A DNA stretch of 64,000 nt from Crocodylus rhombifer (Eukaryota > Chordata > Crocodylia > Crocodylidae). The notes beneath the pieces are model-generated. The model saw only the letters and a list, made by a program, of their open reading frames with translations, ran no database searches and had not been told where the DNA came from. Within the stretch, counting starts at the first letter, position 1. The number at the start of each line of letters is the position of its first letter. The stretch spans positions 1 through 64,000 of the forward strand of contig JAVSML010021668.1 in NCBI GenBank assembly GCA_038503035.1, written 5' to 3'. The translations under genes were made by a program, and so were the position numbers. Shown here piece by piece: positions 11,102 to 25,300 of the stretch.

Positions 11102-11867
11102 TTCTGAATATAGAGAGATTAAAATATGTACAAAATTATAAAACATTGTGCATTACAGTGCATTTATAGTCAGTAGCAAAATTATATTTGCGTTGGCATT
11201 TGGTAGCAAGTTATTGTTAAAAAAGGCACTCCTGTTGCAATTTTAGTGGGAATAATATATGTGCAGACTGTTTTTTACTTTGCAATTCAAGTTTCTTCAT
11301 AGCCATTCATCTTAATAATAGCCTTTCCACCCATCTTACAAAATTCTGTAGTGACATCTGAGTAATTTGAGCTATATAATGGGTGAAAACATTAAAAAAC
11401 ATATTTGAATCCCAAGAATATACTTACAGCTAACATTACGTTGACTGTGTTAAACATTCAGAGTACCATTTTACTCATAAGCATTCAGTTTAAAAAAAAG
11501 AACACATTATTTCATTGGTCTGGTGCAAAAAAAATGTAATGCCGCTCCACAAAATATGAAGCCAAATTTTGCCTTTATATAATATGCGAGGCCATGTGAA
11601 ACAATTAGGGCTGTGAGTTTATAATTAACAACGAAGTTTACTTCTGCTAGGTAAAGCAAAAGCCATACAAAATGTTATCTTCACTGGAAAACTAAATTTT
11701 CAGTTAATTGGAAATGTCTTTCTGTGATTTCTTTCCAGAGCATTAATACTGAAGAAATATAATAGCTATGGCCAGTAGCTCTTATTTCTACCCCATGAGG
11801 GAAAATCTACTGTGTTCCCTTTAACAGCCTGATTTTGTGAATTGCTAAGTACCCTTTATTTACACAG

Positions 11868-12245
11868 GCAGACAAGGATCTTTGAGTAGACCTAATATCT
11901 TTTATTAGACCAACTGAGCAGTTGGAAAAAAGTTCTTGGCAAGCTTTTGGGTGCACACACCCTTCTTCAGGCATGGGGAGTCTCTGCTGGTCTGAGACTC
12001 CAAGAAATGAGAGAAGCTGAAAGTGTGGCAGGATGTCAGTGAGAATGTAAATAGGTAGAAATTAGAAAGACAAAAGGTAAAACAGAGAGGTAAAGCAGAG
12101 AGAGGAGGGGGAAGAGAGCAGGAGAGAAAAAGGGCTAAAGGGAGGCATTACAGTGATAGAATACAAGGTAGAAAAGAGGCTGTCAGTGAAAAGGAAAACA
12201 GCAGGAGATCAGGAAAACTGGAATGATAGGAAGATAAAGGTATTT
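11868..12245 (+). repeat. Family X repeat, long-tailed subfamily
   Basis: The head reads aggcagacaaggatctttga and tcttttattagaccaact; the tail reads gagagaagctgaaagtgtgg and caggatgtcagtgagaatgt. The same tail occurs at 37755-38115. It lies antisense within the inferred TTPA 3' UTR. Confidence 0.7.
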
Positions 12246-13149
12246 ACTATTTCATAGGGAACTGATCTGTAAATTCCCCAAGAGATGATCTGTTGGAGGG
12301 AGAATCAGTCATCACTTTTCAAATTTATATTTATTTATACCTCCTGCTTTCTGATTTACATTGTCTTTTCACAGCAGTTAAGTTGCATTTCCCCATTCTC
12401 CCTCCACAGTGTTAGATTATCATCTCAAGTATTCCCACAGATAGGAGCTGCTCATTGCAGCGGATGGCACAGCAGTGTTCCACCAGTGCAGACTAAACAC
12501 CATCCAAATTGTGCAGGCCCAGCTGGGCAAACTGAATGAAAATCAGTTTCCCTGAGAATCAGTCCAAAAACCATCCCCTCTCTGCCCCCTTCAGATAGAC
12601 AGAGCCCCGAGGGGAAAAAAATCACTGCTTTGTATAATCCTGCATCCAAGCCAAACTCTTTTGCTCTAATCAGGATGGCTCTGCAGTTCTTGAAATCATT
12701 TGGCTCTTTATCTTTGCCCCTCATCAACTTGATGAGTCTTAATGCAAGAGCTAAGCATATGGTCTATATTGAACCATCACAAATTAGTGCTCCATGAGGA
12801 CATATCTAGAAGAATATTGATCTCCGCAATATCCTACATGTAGCATTATACAGCCTCTAGGCATATAATTTAATCTGTTACAAAGAGTAGTGCATATTAT
12901 CCCACTAAATGTGAAACTCATGAAACTTTTAGTTCAGAGATGTAAATACTTGATCTCTTCATGCTAACATAAGAAGGCAGTCACTGGGGCATTACAGCTC
13001 CCAATGTCTTGTTTACAATCATTTCAAATTTGCATGAAAGACATCTGATCACATTTCTTTCTGATTGCAGTTGAATGCAAGGAACTAACTGCTGCTCTCT
13101 ATTTTAACGACCAACCGAAAAACTGAGATGTTATTTTTGTATGTTTGGT

Positions 13150-13326
13150 TCACTGGGAAACAAGAGAAATACTCTGAAGATACTCTGCGGATTCCATTAT
13201 AAAGTCAGTCCACTCCTGAGCGAGGTCTTCAATGGAGACTTCCTCCCCTCCATATTCCTGTGGGAGAATGCTGGCTGGAAAGTGATGAGTCAGGCTCTGT
13301 GTGTAATTGTTTCCATGCATGTGTAC
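13150..13326 (-). CDS. TTPA: TTPA exon 5, C-terminus and stop
   Basis: The acceptor reads tttcag on the minus strand, and the exon opens in phase 0 with V-H-M-H-G-N-N-Y. It includes [10 protein letters not shown], the end of the CRAL-TRIO domain, and the acidic C-terminal helix ending S-I-S-L-V-S-Q before TGA at 13150-13152. The 58 residues equal the length of the human block after K-E-R within three residues. Confidence 0.93.
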   Translation of the reverse strand, partial: VHMHGNNYTQSLTHHFPASILPQEYGGEEVSIEDLAQEWTDFIMESAEYLQSISLVSQ

Positions 13327-16300
13327 CTGAAACCAGAAAGGTGGTTTGAAAATGGCTTTCTAGGCTTATCAGATACACATTTACTTCTGCTTGAATCCCA
13401 TAGTATTGTGTGAAGATATTAAGCAAGCCGAGAACCATAGGTGTGAGAAGTGAAACAAGCTAGTTTTCACAAAATGCTTTCAGTGTGTTATTGTCAGTAG
13501 CTATGCAACAAAATATTCAACAGAAGTTCTCACTGTGCGAATATGCTGTGGCTGTCTCAGACTACCTCCTCTTTGAAATGCAATCCTGAGAGATGCTGAA
13601 ATTTCAGGGAACTGTGCTTTACAAAGCTGCAAGCATAGCAACCAAATCTTGCTCTATGTGCTGTTTCTGCACTAATGTAATTATTTTCATTAGAGAAAGC
13701 CTTGTATACCCACATAATTAAAGTGTATGAAGACCAACCTTAAAGGTCTGATCATGCACAAAAGTCTGATCATTTTGGATAGGCATCTGGCTGGGATCAT
13801 CTGACCCCAGCACTGTTTCCTGCGTAGGCAGGGGGTTGAGCTCGATGAAGTGTTGAGGTCCCTTCCGACCCCAGCATCTATGAATCTATGACTATGCAAA
13901 CCAGTGTGAAAGGTGGTTGGCCTAACAGGATCAGATAGAAAGTATCACATTTTTAAAGATATTTAAGTGCCAAAAAAGGCAGATAGGTATTTAGTGGAAT
14001 TTTCAGAAGTGCCTGGGTACTTGATTCCAACAGAAATCAGATCCTTTGCTTTCAAGTAAATTCAGATGTTTTAACCTGTCGTTACAGTAAAAAAAAGCTT
14101 TCTTTTTGGTGATTTTTCCAACACTGGCTTACAGTATGTTGATGCCTCGCTCACTGCTCCCGTTGCTTAAATGGCCAGCATCTGATTGTTAACATTTAAC
14201 AAGAATTTTCTGCAGATCAAAATGGCACAATGACTTCCAGGAATAAAAGCATAATGAAGTGAACAGGTGGTTAACTGTCTTTTTGTCAACACTCCATGAT
14301 TGGGAGCAGAGAGGGAGGGAGATAGCACCATCTGCTCCTCTTGAAGCCAGTCCTGCTGGCCTCTTCCCCAGACCACATGAGCCTGGGCTCACTTTAAGTG
14401 GTCTTACTGATCCCAAACTTCTGTTCCACTTCATCAACTGTGGGCCTGCCTATGTTGGTCTTTCATCTGGGATACAGGTTGTAGCTGGGTTGGTTTAAGG
14501 ACACAGAAAGACAAGGTTCTTTGGGTAAATCTGCAATCTTTTATTAGACCAACTCAAATAGTTGGAAAAATTTTTTGCAAGCTTTTGGGTATAAATACCC
14601 TTGGTCAGGCTGAGGAAGCATCTGCAGTTGATATGTGCCCTTCCTGGATGGAATGAATAGCTAAGAAGCCAGAGGCTGGTATGTGCTATGCAGTGGTGTC
14701 TTCCACTATGTTTGAAGTGCATGGAGCATAATGCTAGGGCTCAATGAATAATATTCAGTAGAATTTAAAAGAAAGGATCAGAGAGCAGGGCTCTAGTCCT
14801 CCCTCTACTGAAGACTTGCTGTGTTCCTTATTATGAAAACTGTGATGATACCAATCTCTTGCCACTCTCAGATCATTAATATTTATACAGAATTTTTCTT
14901 CTACAAAAATCTCTGTCAGAATGAAAGTATAAACCTGACAAGCCATTCAGTGCTCAAGCACTAGTGACCCAGGTCCTCATGAAAGTTTGATGGCTGTAAT
15001 TTTTTTGTGGAAGAAAAGAAATATTTATGATTACTCACCCGTTCCTTTATTTTTTCAGTGAGGAAAGGTTTAATTAGACTGAAGACAGGGTGGAAAAATA
15101 AAGGCTCATTAATCAAGTGGATGCCACGAACCTTTAGTGGAAAGGAATCCTGTCAAAATAACAACAGAAAAAAGAGCAATTATTAGTTAAATGGTTTCCT
15201 TATGGCCAAGTGCAGCCTAGTGCATAGGTCAGAGCACCTCCTCCCCCTACCTTTGTTAACTCTTGCTTGGAGTACAGATTTCCCTCACTTTATGCTGTAC
15301 ATGTGTTCTTGGAAAACAGCATATAACTCGGGTTCACGCAAAGGGAACCCACTTTACAATGTAACAAATAGAAATATGTTCCAAAACCTAGACTATGCTG
15401 ACCTCAGACCCATTTCTATCGCTTTTACAGAACAATTTTGGTACTTACCAACAGCACAGTTGAAGATAAGCTAGAGGGACACTTAAAGGCCATAATAGGG
15501 ATGGTGACTATGGAAACATGTTACAGACAATGAGTGACGCGCACAGATCCACACAGGAAATGATATTTTGGTGCATGTCACTCCTACAATGCACCGCACA
15601 AAGCAGCTGACTGTGGACTTCCACCACACCCATCTCATAAGAGTGAATTTACCTCGCATATAACAAATTTTTGGTGTAAAAAGGTCATCGCATGAGAGTG
15701 ACTTCACACATACAGAGCTTGCATAAAGCGAGGGAAACCTGTATTTACCATTTACATTTTGTTGCTATTAAACTTCAGAAAAAAGAAGTCTAAACTAATT
15801 CCTCTAATTGCATTGGGAGGAAATCACTGCAGTAAGAGGGAACATGATTTGCTTTATCATTAGATCTGGCCTTTTCACAAGCCTCCAGTTCTGTGCAATG
15901 CAGAATGTATGACAAAGGTATCCAAAAGCCAGGCAGCCAGCAGCTTTCCTTGGCAACTCACATGACAAATTCTGAAAGAAGGTCCTCTGTTAGGGCTGAG
16001 GGGAAGATTTGCCAAAAATGAACTATTTATTTTCAAAATAGTGAGTCAAAAGAGTTTAAAGTAGCTTTTTAGAGCATCAGGAAAGAATCTTTTCTTTAAA
16101 AAATAAATCAAAATGGATGTAGAGAAACACTCAGAATCAAATATAGATCACTGAAATTTAGTTACAAAAATTGTTTTTATGACACAATTTTGGAAAAATC
16201 CTGGTCTTAAGGGGAGTCTTGCCTGAGTCATGAGGTGAATTTTTTTTTACCCTTGTGAGAACTGAAAAATTTAGCTGCCATATAACCTCCATAATATAAA

Positions 16301-19300
16301 ATGTTAACTGTATTAAAAATGAATTGGAGTGCCACAGCTGAAAGGAAATATGGCCACTATTCAAAGATACTTTATCTGGATCAGAGCAGGGGTGTTGCAT
16401 CCACAGAGCAGCCCTGCACTCCAGATCTAGTGCATGTCGTGGAGCAGCTGGAGTGAGCAGCGTGTGCAGCCCAGTCCTGCTCCGGCTGCTCCAGGGCTGT
16501 GCTGCATGGCCATGAAGATGCCACCTTGGGACTGTAGTACCCTGGAGCCGCAGAGTGATCACTGAGCACAGCATGGCCCTGGAGTGGCGGGCAGTCACTA
16601 CGGTGCTGTGCTGCACATGGTGGCCACTCATCCAGGGCCTGGAGTGCAAGCTGAAGCAGGTACATAGGCCATCCAGCCTGTCCTGCATGCTGCCTGTGGG
16701 TCACTGGCACAGGAAGTACCAACGGCTGGATGATACAGCTCAATGGGCTCTATCTTTAAGACACCTTTGGAACAGAGGAAGAGCAGCCTGCTTTCAAACC
16801 CTGCTTCACTGCTACAGCTCTGGTGACTACAAGTTTCTTCCCTCTTACCAAAGTCAATTTAGAATAGCAGTCACAAATGTTTTCCTCATCAATGTTACAC
16901 TAACTTTTCTTCTCTTACGATTTTGAACTGACCTGCTCTTATCTAGATTAAAAATCAAGCTTGCTAAATGCAACTGTTTGCAGGAACTTTTTAACAATGG
17001 GATAAAAATCACACCTCATAGTACCCTTCAAAGGATCTGGTGGCATTCAAGGTCCCCCATCACCCTTGTTAAGAGTCACTGCCTAAAGAGGGTATGGTGA
17101 TAAAAAGGACCCGAACTTCCAAGCAAGACCAGAAGAAATGTCTTTATGAAAAATACTAGCCTGAAGAGCACAGTTGTTTTGTTCCTTCAAGCTGCATGAT
17201 CTCTGCAAGGTTTTAATCACAAGGAATTTTTGCCATAGTTTAGCCCTTTGGCAATAAAGCAAGTAGAAAGAAGTATAAGCCTACTGTGACCACAGCAGCA
17301 ATCCTCCTGGCCACTGTCGGACAGATTTGAAATGCATGAGCAAATCGCCACCCTTGAAGATCAAAAATTGCCTTGACTCCATTCCGCTGTGTCTCTGTCT
17401 CCTTTACGATGAGCTCTGATGTGATAAGACTTACACGAAACACATCATATGCTGTAAACATCTTGGGATCCCATTGTCCTAAATAGCAAATAGGTTGCAT
17501 TGCATTACCAAATGGACATTGTGTCAAGACACAGTTCCACTTGCAACAGCTTTTAATTAGTTCCTCAAGTACAAAAAATAAAAGTAAACTACATACAGAG
17601 TGTATGTGCCATTTTCTTTCCCTTTGAGACTTCTCAGATCCTGCAATGGATCATTTTGTCTGTTCAGAAGTCATGATACCTCTGGTCTGGCTCACCTTTC
17701 ATCTTCTGCTCTGCCTGGTCACTCAAGCTCTCAGCAGTCAATTTTTCCTAAGAAGAGAAAGCCTGTTTCGAAGTTTAACAAAATGTTTGCTTCGAGAATT
17801 ATCTAGTTTGTCAATGAAAGTAAAAATCTTATTGGGAAGAACCTCACCAAACTCCTCACTACAGCATCTAGAAATAAAATGACTACAGTTACCCTTGACA
17901 AATTAACATGTTAAAACTACAACTTGCCTTGTCTATACTAAGATTTGAACAAGTTGGCCAACACATTAAAAGTACACCTTTCTTAGTGAAGATAAGTCTC
18001 GCATTACTGGTCTCTCTTTAGCACTTAGTGTGTCTCTAATCCTTGACTAGGGTTTCTAAGATCTCCTGTAAGAGAAGTAAACAACAATAACAGTAATGGT
18101 GGGGTGATAGTAAATACAGTGGTTAAAAAGACAGACAGCAATTTAACACTGATTCACACACAAGTTTAACAGGAAGTGAACAACATTTTATCCAATTGTT
18201 TTGAATGTGATACCTTTAAGTGGCTGAAGAACAAACATTTAAAAATGTTTGTGGCACTTAAGTCCTTCCAGAATCTGTCAAATGAGTTTTTCAATTTAGG
18301 GATATAGGTTGTAGACGTGTTGGTCTAGGGACATAGACAGACAAGGTTCTTTGGGTAAATCCAATATCTTTTATGAAACCAACTCAAATAGCTGGAAAAA
18401 TTCTTCTTTGCAAGCTTTTGAGTACAAGTACCCTTTGTCGGGTTGGAGAAGTGCCTGCAGTTGGTCTGTGCTCTTCCTGGATGGAATAATAAAGAAGCCA
18501 GAGGCTGGTATGCATGTGAGAAAGCCAATCAGTGAAAATGAAAATTGAGGTAGTCAATAGGTGAGAAGCAGGTAGGTGGGGGAGAAATTTGAGACCCTAT
18601 ATTTTTAGTTTCTGCTTTGTTATGTCATTGACATCATTATCTTTTTAGCAATTTTAGCAGCTTTTCTGGCAGTTCAGAAAATACAATTTGAGACTCCCAT
18701 CCAAAAGATCAAGGGCCCTCAGAGTGTTCCTGATACTGCATACCGAGACAAATTGGATGTTTCCAAATAGTTCTGAAAATCCCTTGGACGTCTGCTTGCC
18801 ATTGGAACCCTCACTAGATACCTAAGTAGCTATGCGCACCCACACAATATTATGGAAATACTGGATTTCCCGTTTAACCTTACCCCTTTTCTAACTTTTG
18901 TTACTGAAGTTGGCCTTGAGTCCGATTGGAAATTGTTTTCATTTAGCCATTGAGCATAAAGACCAGTCTATACACAAAATTATACCCCTTTACCTATACA
19001 GTGGTATGGTTAAAACAGTACAGACCCTACTTGTCCCAGCCTGACTTCAATATGGACACAGTTATATTGGTATGAAAGTGTTTATTGCAGTACTCCCTAT
19101 AAGGCAGGGAAAATAACTAATACAGTATAGTACAGTACTGGATTATATAGTGATATAACTAGCAGCTGTACAAGTAAAGCGATGACAATAGAAAAATTTC
19201 AACCCTAATAAAAATGTTTATACTGGTACTAACACCAAAGTGTAAGGAAAGTCCTATGCTGTAATAAATGGTTGTTACCTACCAATCCTATAAATCAGAA

Positions 19301-22300
19301 CTCTGCTGCCATGTGGGTCTCTCGATCGCAGAACTCCATGGTAACCAGCACGCAGGAGATTAAGAATAGAAGATGGCTGTAAATCTGCAGTTATTTCTGG
19401 GCATTCAGCTCTCCACTTGTGATAGTTCTTCAATAACTGTAGGAAAAAGAAATGCTCTGACCAATGAACATCAGGTAACTGGGAAGCAAAGTATAAGGAT
19501 ACAGAAAACGTGTCTTGGACCAGTGAGTCACAGCTATATGATTAAAACTTCTATCATTTCAATGCTTATATTATATTTACTTTAAATAAAAAAATCTTAA
19601 GCAGAGAGAAACTACCAAACTGGGTCCCACCAGGCAGCTGGAATTCTGTCTTTTAACAGTAGACTGGAATCACTATTTCAGGGGAAGATGTTACAAACTC
19701 TACTGTAGACTGTTATGGAATGATCCATATGGAAAGTTTCTACTTTACTTCCCATCAGAGGTTACCTTATGCTCTAAAAAAACAGGCATGTGTGGCATTA
19801 GATACTTTAAAAATATTATTTTAACAGTAGATATTTTTATCATCCATATCAGTGTCCAGACCTTTGTAATCCTGATCAGTTTGGGTTTCAGTGATACTTT
19901 GTGGCAATGATCTTTCTGGTTTGCTAATATATAGAGTTACTGTCTTCTTAAAGTTTAGATTTGCTGCCTTTCTGTCTCCTTGACTGTGCCCCTCTATACT
20001 ATTCTTTATTTTGTTTACTTTCACCATGCCTCATTGAAGCAGTAATGTAACAAGGTTGGGGTGAGAGGATTACTAGCCCTGGTAGCCAACTTAGACAGGG
20101 TGCCAGGTTGACCCCCTCCCTCTTCGGAGTCTTTCCTGTGGCAGGCACAGATCTGAGCAGGTACAGCGAGAAGGGGCAGCACCATGCTCAATAGAATGAT
20201 GCTTTGCCATGGGAACTGCAAACTTGCCCCCAGGGCTAGGGGGCAAATATGACACCAGGAAGAGCTCCTGAGAGCCAGCCCTGCTGCGTGCGTCTCAGTG
20301 GCTCATTTTGCCAGGAGACAAGAAATAGCAATAGCGACTGCTGCTCAAGTGAAAAGAGCCCTGCAGGTAACGCACCCTTCCCTCACTGTTCAGTAGTAAG
20401 CACATTCCTTCCCTGCATCCATTCAGTGCTCAGAGCAGGGTAAAAACTTCCTACACCTTTGCATAGATGTCTTGTTTCTAAAGTGTACAGCTCCAATCCC
20501 TTCACTCTCCACATAAAAGGTCTTCCATGATTCTAAGAATACTTTTGTTCTTGTTTTTATCTATTTCAGATCTTCCCCTACAAACTTTTTCAAAGTGTGA
20601 CCAGAATATTGCATAGTATCCAGTGCGTACTTCTGATTTCTCTTGTACAATGGTATTTTTAGCACGATTAAACATTTTCCAGCCTATTTCTTATATATCT
20701 GTCTGGCTTTCTCTTTTTTCCCCTCTTAATTGCCATTATATCTTTGTAGTTCACTCATCTAGGTACTTTCTGCAATAAATTATGCAGAGGGCAGAGTAGA
20801 GTGGTACCTAAAGCCCCCTCTACATGTTATACTATTATGCTATTTCCTCATTAATTGTGCAATAAATTTAGACTGATGCCAGGGGTGCCCAGGATTGGGT
20901 TTCCCTACCCCAGCAATGAGACACAATGGGATCTAATGTGCTATCTTACAATCATGCCTCTTGCCACATGTGTCTGGCGTGGCAGGCAGCATGATTATGT
21001 GGATCACGCGTTAGATCTGAGCATGCCTTTTTCTTCATGTGCAGAGGAGGCCTTAGAGACAGACTTGTCCAGATGGGCATGAGCTTTTGTAGGCAACAAT
21101 CTACTTCATAAGATGGTATCTTTGAACATAAGTACTGCCATTTACTGGATCAGACCATAGGTCCATCTTGCCCAGTATCTTGTGTTACACAGTGGAAGAG
21201 TGGATGCTGGAAGGGAGAGTGAACAGGGTGTGACCACATCTTTTTCCACTATTCCTCCCTCACTGGCAGCCTCCAACATTTAAGGTCTAAGAAGTTCTGA
21301 TTCAGAGGCTGCACCCTTAATTCACATGCTCAATAGCTACTGATGCACCTTTCCTCCAATAATTTTTTTCCAATTCCTTTTTGAATCTGGATAAACTGTC
21401 AGCTTCCACAGTATTTGGTGGCAATGAGTTTCACACTTGAATTACATGCTGTGTGAAAAAACTTCCTTTTGTGAGTTTTAAACTTACTACCTACCAGTTT
21501 TATTTTATGATCCCTGGTTCTTGTATTGTATGTGAGAGTGAATAATAAATACTTATTGACTTTCTCTTCTCTATTTAGTATTTTGTAAACCCTTATCATG
21601 GTCCCTCTCAAGTGTCTCTTTTCTAAACTGAATAGGGCTAACCTCTTTAGTCTTGCCTCATATGGAAGCCCCTCCATACCGCTAATCATCCTTATTGCCC
21701 TTCTCTGGACCTTCCCTAGTTCTTCTATATCCTTTTTGAGGTGTGGAGACCAGAGTTTGGAACAATATTCAAGGTGTGGATGCACCATGGATTTATAAAG
21801 AGGCATGATGATTTTTTTCCGTTTTCATTACAATTCCCTTCTTAATAATCCCTAACATTTTGTTTGCCTTTTTGATGGCTGCTGAGTGAGCACTGAGCTG
21901 ATGTTTTTAGCATACTGTCCACAATGCTTCCCAGAGCTCTTTCCTGTGTGGTACCAACTAATGTAGAGGATTTCATAGTGTAGGTATAGTTTAGGTTATT
22001 TTTGCCCATGTGCATCACTTTACATTTATCTACACTGAATTTCATCTGCCATTTAGTTGCCCATTCACTCAAAAGTGCCAGATCCTTCTGTAGTACCTTG
22101 CAGTCTACTGCCTTGGTCTTTGCCACTTTGAATAATTTTGTGTCATCGACACTAATTTGGTGAATTAGCTATTCATTCCCTTTTCCCAGATCATTAATAA
22201 ATATGTTAAAGAGCACTTGTCCCAACACAGATCCCTGGGAGACCCTACTGTTTACCTCTTTCCAATCTGAAAACTGACTATTTATACTTTCACCTTGTTT

Positions 22301-25300
22301 TATATCTTTAAGCAAATTTCTAATCCATGAGAAGACCTTTCCTATAATTCTGACTACCTAACTCCTTTAAGTGCCTCTACTGGAGGACCTTGTCAAAGAC
22401 TTTTTGGAAGTCCAGATATATTATGTCAACCAGATCACCTTGGTCCACCACCAAAGAACTCAAGTAGGCACCCTCAAAGGCCCCAAAGAACCCCCAAAGA
22501 ATTCAAGAGGCATGAATCTCTCAGATGCTACTGTGCCCTGCCTTCTGCCTGACTTTAGACTAATATACCTGGTTTTTAATGCAGTGTAGTCATTGTTTAG
22601 TGCTTGATCAGGGAACCATAATATGCCAGTAGCTTCTGCTCAAGAGCAGTAGAAACAGACTTTCACCTTAAATACCCTATTATTTATCTTGACATTTGTT
22701 TCAGGTTCACCCAGAGGCTTCTTGAACATGGAAGGGACACACACATTTTATAAGAATTCTTCCCCCAGATGCATCAAGCTGTCTTACTGCACAATTCTCT
22801 CATACACTCTCATGAGAAACTTATTAAATCCACTACCATCGTAACAGCTGCGAACAATCAGAATATCCACAGCACATTTCAAAGACAGGTTTTCTCCCAG
22901 TCACACCATTAAGTAATGATGTAATGGATGCCCCTCCTTTTTTTATTTGCTGATAAGCAGGGATCCTAGCTTTCCGTGGGGAAAAAGTGAAGAAATCTAT
23001 TCAAAAAACACAAAAATCTGCATTTTTCTATAACCTACCGAAACCACAGTGGCATCCCACAGTGAGTGGTACCATTTCTACTCCCTTTTATTTTTTGCTG
23101 CAGTTTTTGTTTCGCAGCCAACCAGCAGTGCCTCCTTCTTCCACCTCTTCCCCTCTACTCCTCCCCCATTGCTGATTGGCTTTTGGCAGATGGTAGGAAA
23201 ATGCAGATTCTGTGTTTTTCCGTGTTTTTCTGTGGCAAGCAGAAAACTAGGATCCCTGCTGATAAGATACCAGCTTTTAGAAAGCAGAAGTAGTAGAAGT
23301 CTCCCTTTAAAGAAACAACAAAAATCCTGTCTGTTGTACACTGTTTTTCAGAAGGAGATAATGCAGGTTTGTATAGCATTATGCACTACCACTGCTGAAA
23401 GATAAGAAGGGCTCTGCATGCAGCTGGAATCTGCTGTGGATCTGAGTAAGAGGTCATTAAATTGTGTTACCTTTGGGTTACTTCCTGCTGGAGAACAAGA
23501 ACATATTGATAATTCCATGAAGAATTATCATGGAAAATTAAGCTGAGGATGCAGTAGTTCCGATTTCTGAATGCACTGCATTTTTTTCCTATTTAAGGAA
23601 TGATTATTTCAATAATATATTTACATAAATATAACATAATCATATTAAGATTAACTATTTTAATAACCAAGGCTTTAATTGCTGTTGTGAAAATAGCTCT
23701 GTGGTGTACAGCAGGTATTGGTTTTATTGAGCTGTGAATATAATCACTTTTTATTTGTTTGTACTTTAAAGAAATGAATAGGAATGACAGACAAGCTTGT
23801 GGAGTAGTTCCAGCATGCACCTAGTGCTGGAGGTGAAAGTTCTGTCAATGGTTTGGTGTATAAACTTAACTAAGTGTTGTAAACCTTTGGTTAAGATTTT
23901 CAAAAATAGAAACCTGAAGCTAGGCTCCCACTCTGACTTTTTCAAAGGAGTCTCAGGAAGTTAGAGTTCAACAGAAGATGCAGTACCTAATTTCACAGAT
24001 GAATGAAGCAAAACTAAGAAAAACAGATTAAAATCATAATGGCAACATGAATAGGGCTTTATAAAATGATTGTGTTTTTTAAATTATTTTAGTTGTGCCA
24101 TTAGGCCAGCAACACTGATATGATTGCAAGCATAGTCAAAAGACATGAAGCATTTTCTGCATGGTATCAAGCTACACTGTGACTGAGGCCACCTGATCTT
24201 TTAGGTTACCTCATTTTTCAAGAAGTAACAGAGCTAGAAGTAAACAGTTACCACATCTTTTCTTTCCAATCAAGCATCATTGCAATGACTTCACAATATC
24301 TCACCTCATGCAAGGATCCCCCGTTCTGGGCTATATTTCCAGGGTTTTCATTTGGAGACTATTCAAAGAATTAAAGTGAAACCTAAGTCTTATCATGTAT
24401 TACCAGTTAGTAAGTTTATTATGGATATTTATTCTGATTAATGACTTCTTCCCCACTTCCCCACTTTTAAATTCCTCTTTGTCCTAGATCAGTGTTTTTC
24501 AAACTGTGATGCAAATAGAACTTCTAGAGTATACCAAGAGGAAGGAAAGGGGAAATTTAAATGGAGGAAAACATAGAAAATGAAAAACAACTGGACATCT
24601 CTTAGGCAATGGGTGAGATTAGTGAGTGACTGACATACAGTGTTGTATGGGTGGGTTTTGTTTTTTTATCATCTATAACAGAGTTACAGGAACAGTATAA
24701 GGTATCCAGGTTGTTGCCGTATTGGTCTAGAGGAAAAAGCAATCAGGGCTTGTGGATAGATGTGTGACTGCAGTGGCCATTTTAGATCTCTGGCCACCTA
24801 TATAATAAACAGAACAGTTCCTTGCTGGCAGGCCAGGCAGAAACACTGCCTGGCTGTAACATCCTGAAGGTAAGGACAGGAGCTGTAGGGGACGGTTTGG
24901 AGACTCTTGGTCCTGGGCATGACCTAAAACTGCACCCTGCTGGGAGTGGGTGGCCTGGTGGGGGTCTCAGTGGTGTGGGAGCCCCCAGGAAATACCAGGC
25001 CAGTTACCACCCTGGTGAAAGGTGGGTAAGGGCTCCTTAACCCCAGCCCTCACCTTTGGGTGGGTCATTTATAATCAGAAGCACAGCTGCAGCCACTTGA
25101 GCCCTGTGGGGGCAAGACCCCAAGGAGAGGTAGTTGGGACCCAGGCACAGCTACGGCCACCTGAACCCACCAGGGAGGTAAGCCCTGCGGCCCCAGTGAG
25201 GGGGTGGCCCCAGTGACGGGCGGTTTGGAGCCCCAGTGAGGTGAAAAACCAGAGGGCTGGCAGCCCAGTATGTATAAGTATATAGAGTTGCCCTGAAAGG

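Larger units (their letters stand above)
11070..13149 (-). other. TTPA: Probable TTPA 3' UTR with poly(A) signals
   Basis: Downstream of the TTPA stop on the minus strand. Two AATAAA hexamers occur close together (tttatt at 11087-11092 and 11096-11101 on the plus strand). They are followed in the direction of transcription by a GT/T-rich stretch reading agatgtgtgctggcttttttt, the layout of a cleavage and polyadenylation site, giving an end near 11070. An earlier AATAAA exists near 12329. The UTR would be about 2.1 kb and would include a family X repeat at 11868-12245. The extent is inferred; transcript data would be needed to fix it. Confidence 0.4.

Noticed and set aside
16158..16743. 176- and 120-codon minus frames in TTPA intron 3
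   Set aside because: They overlap a plus frame of similar length, have no domain, and lie between correctly phased TTPA exons.
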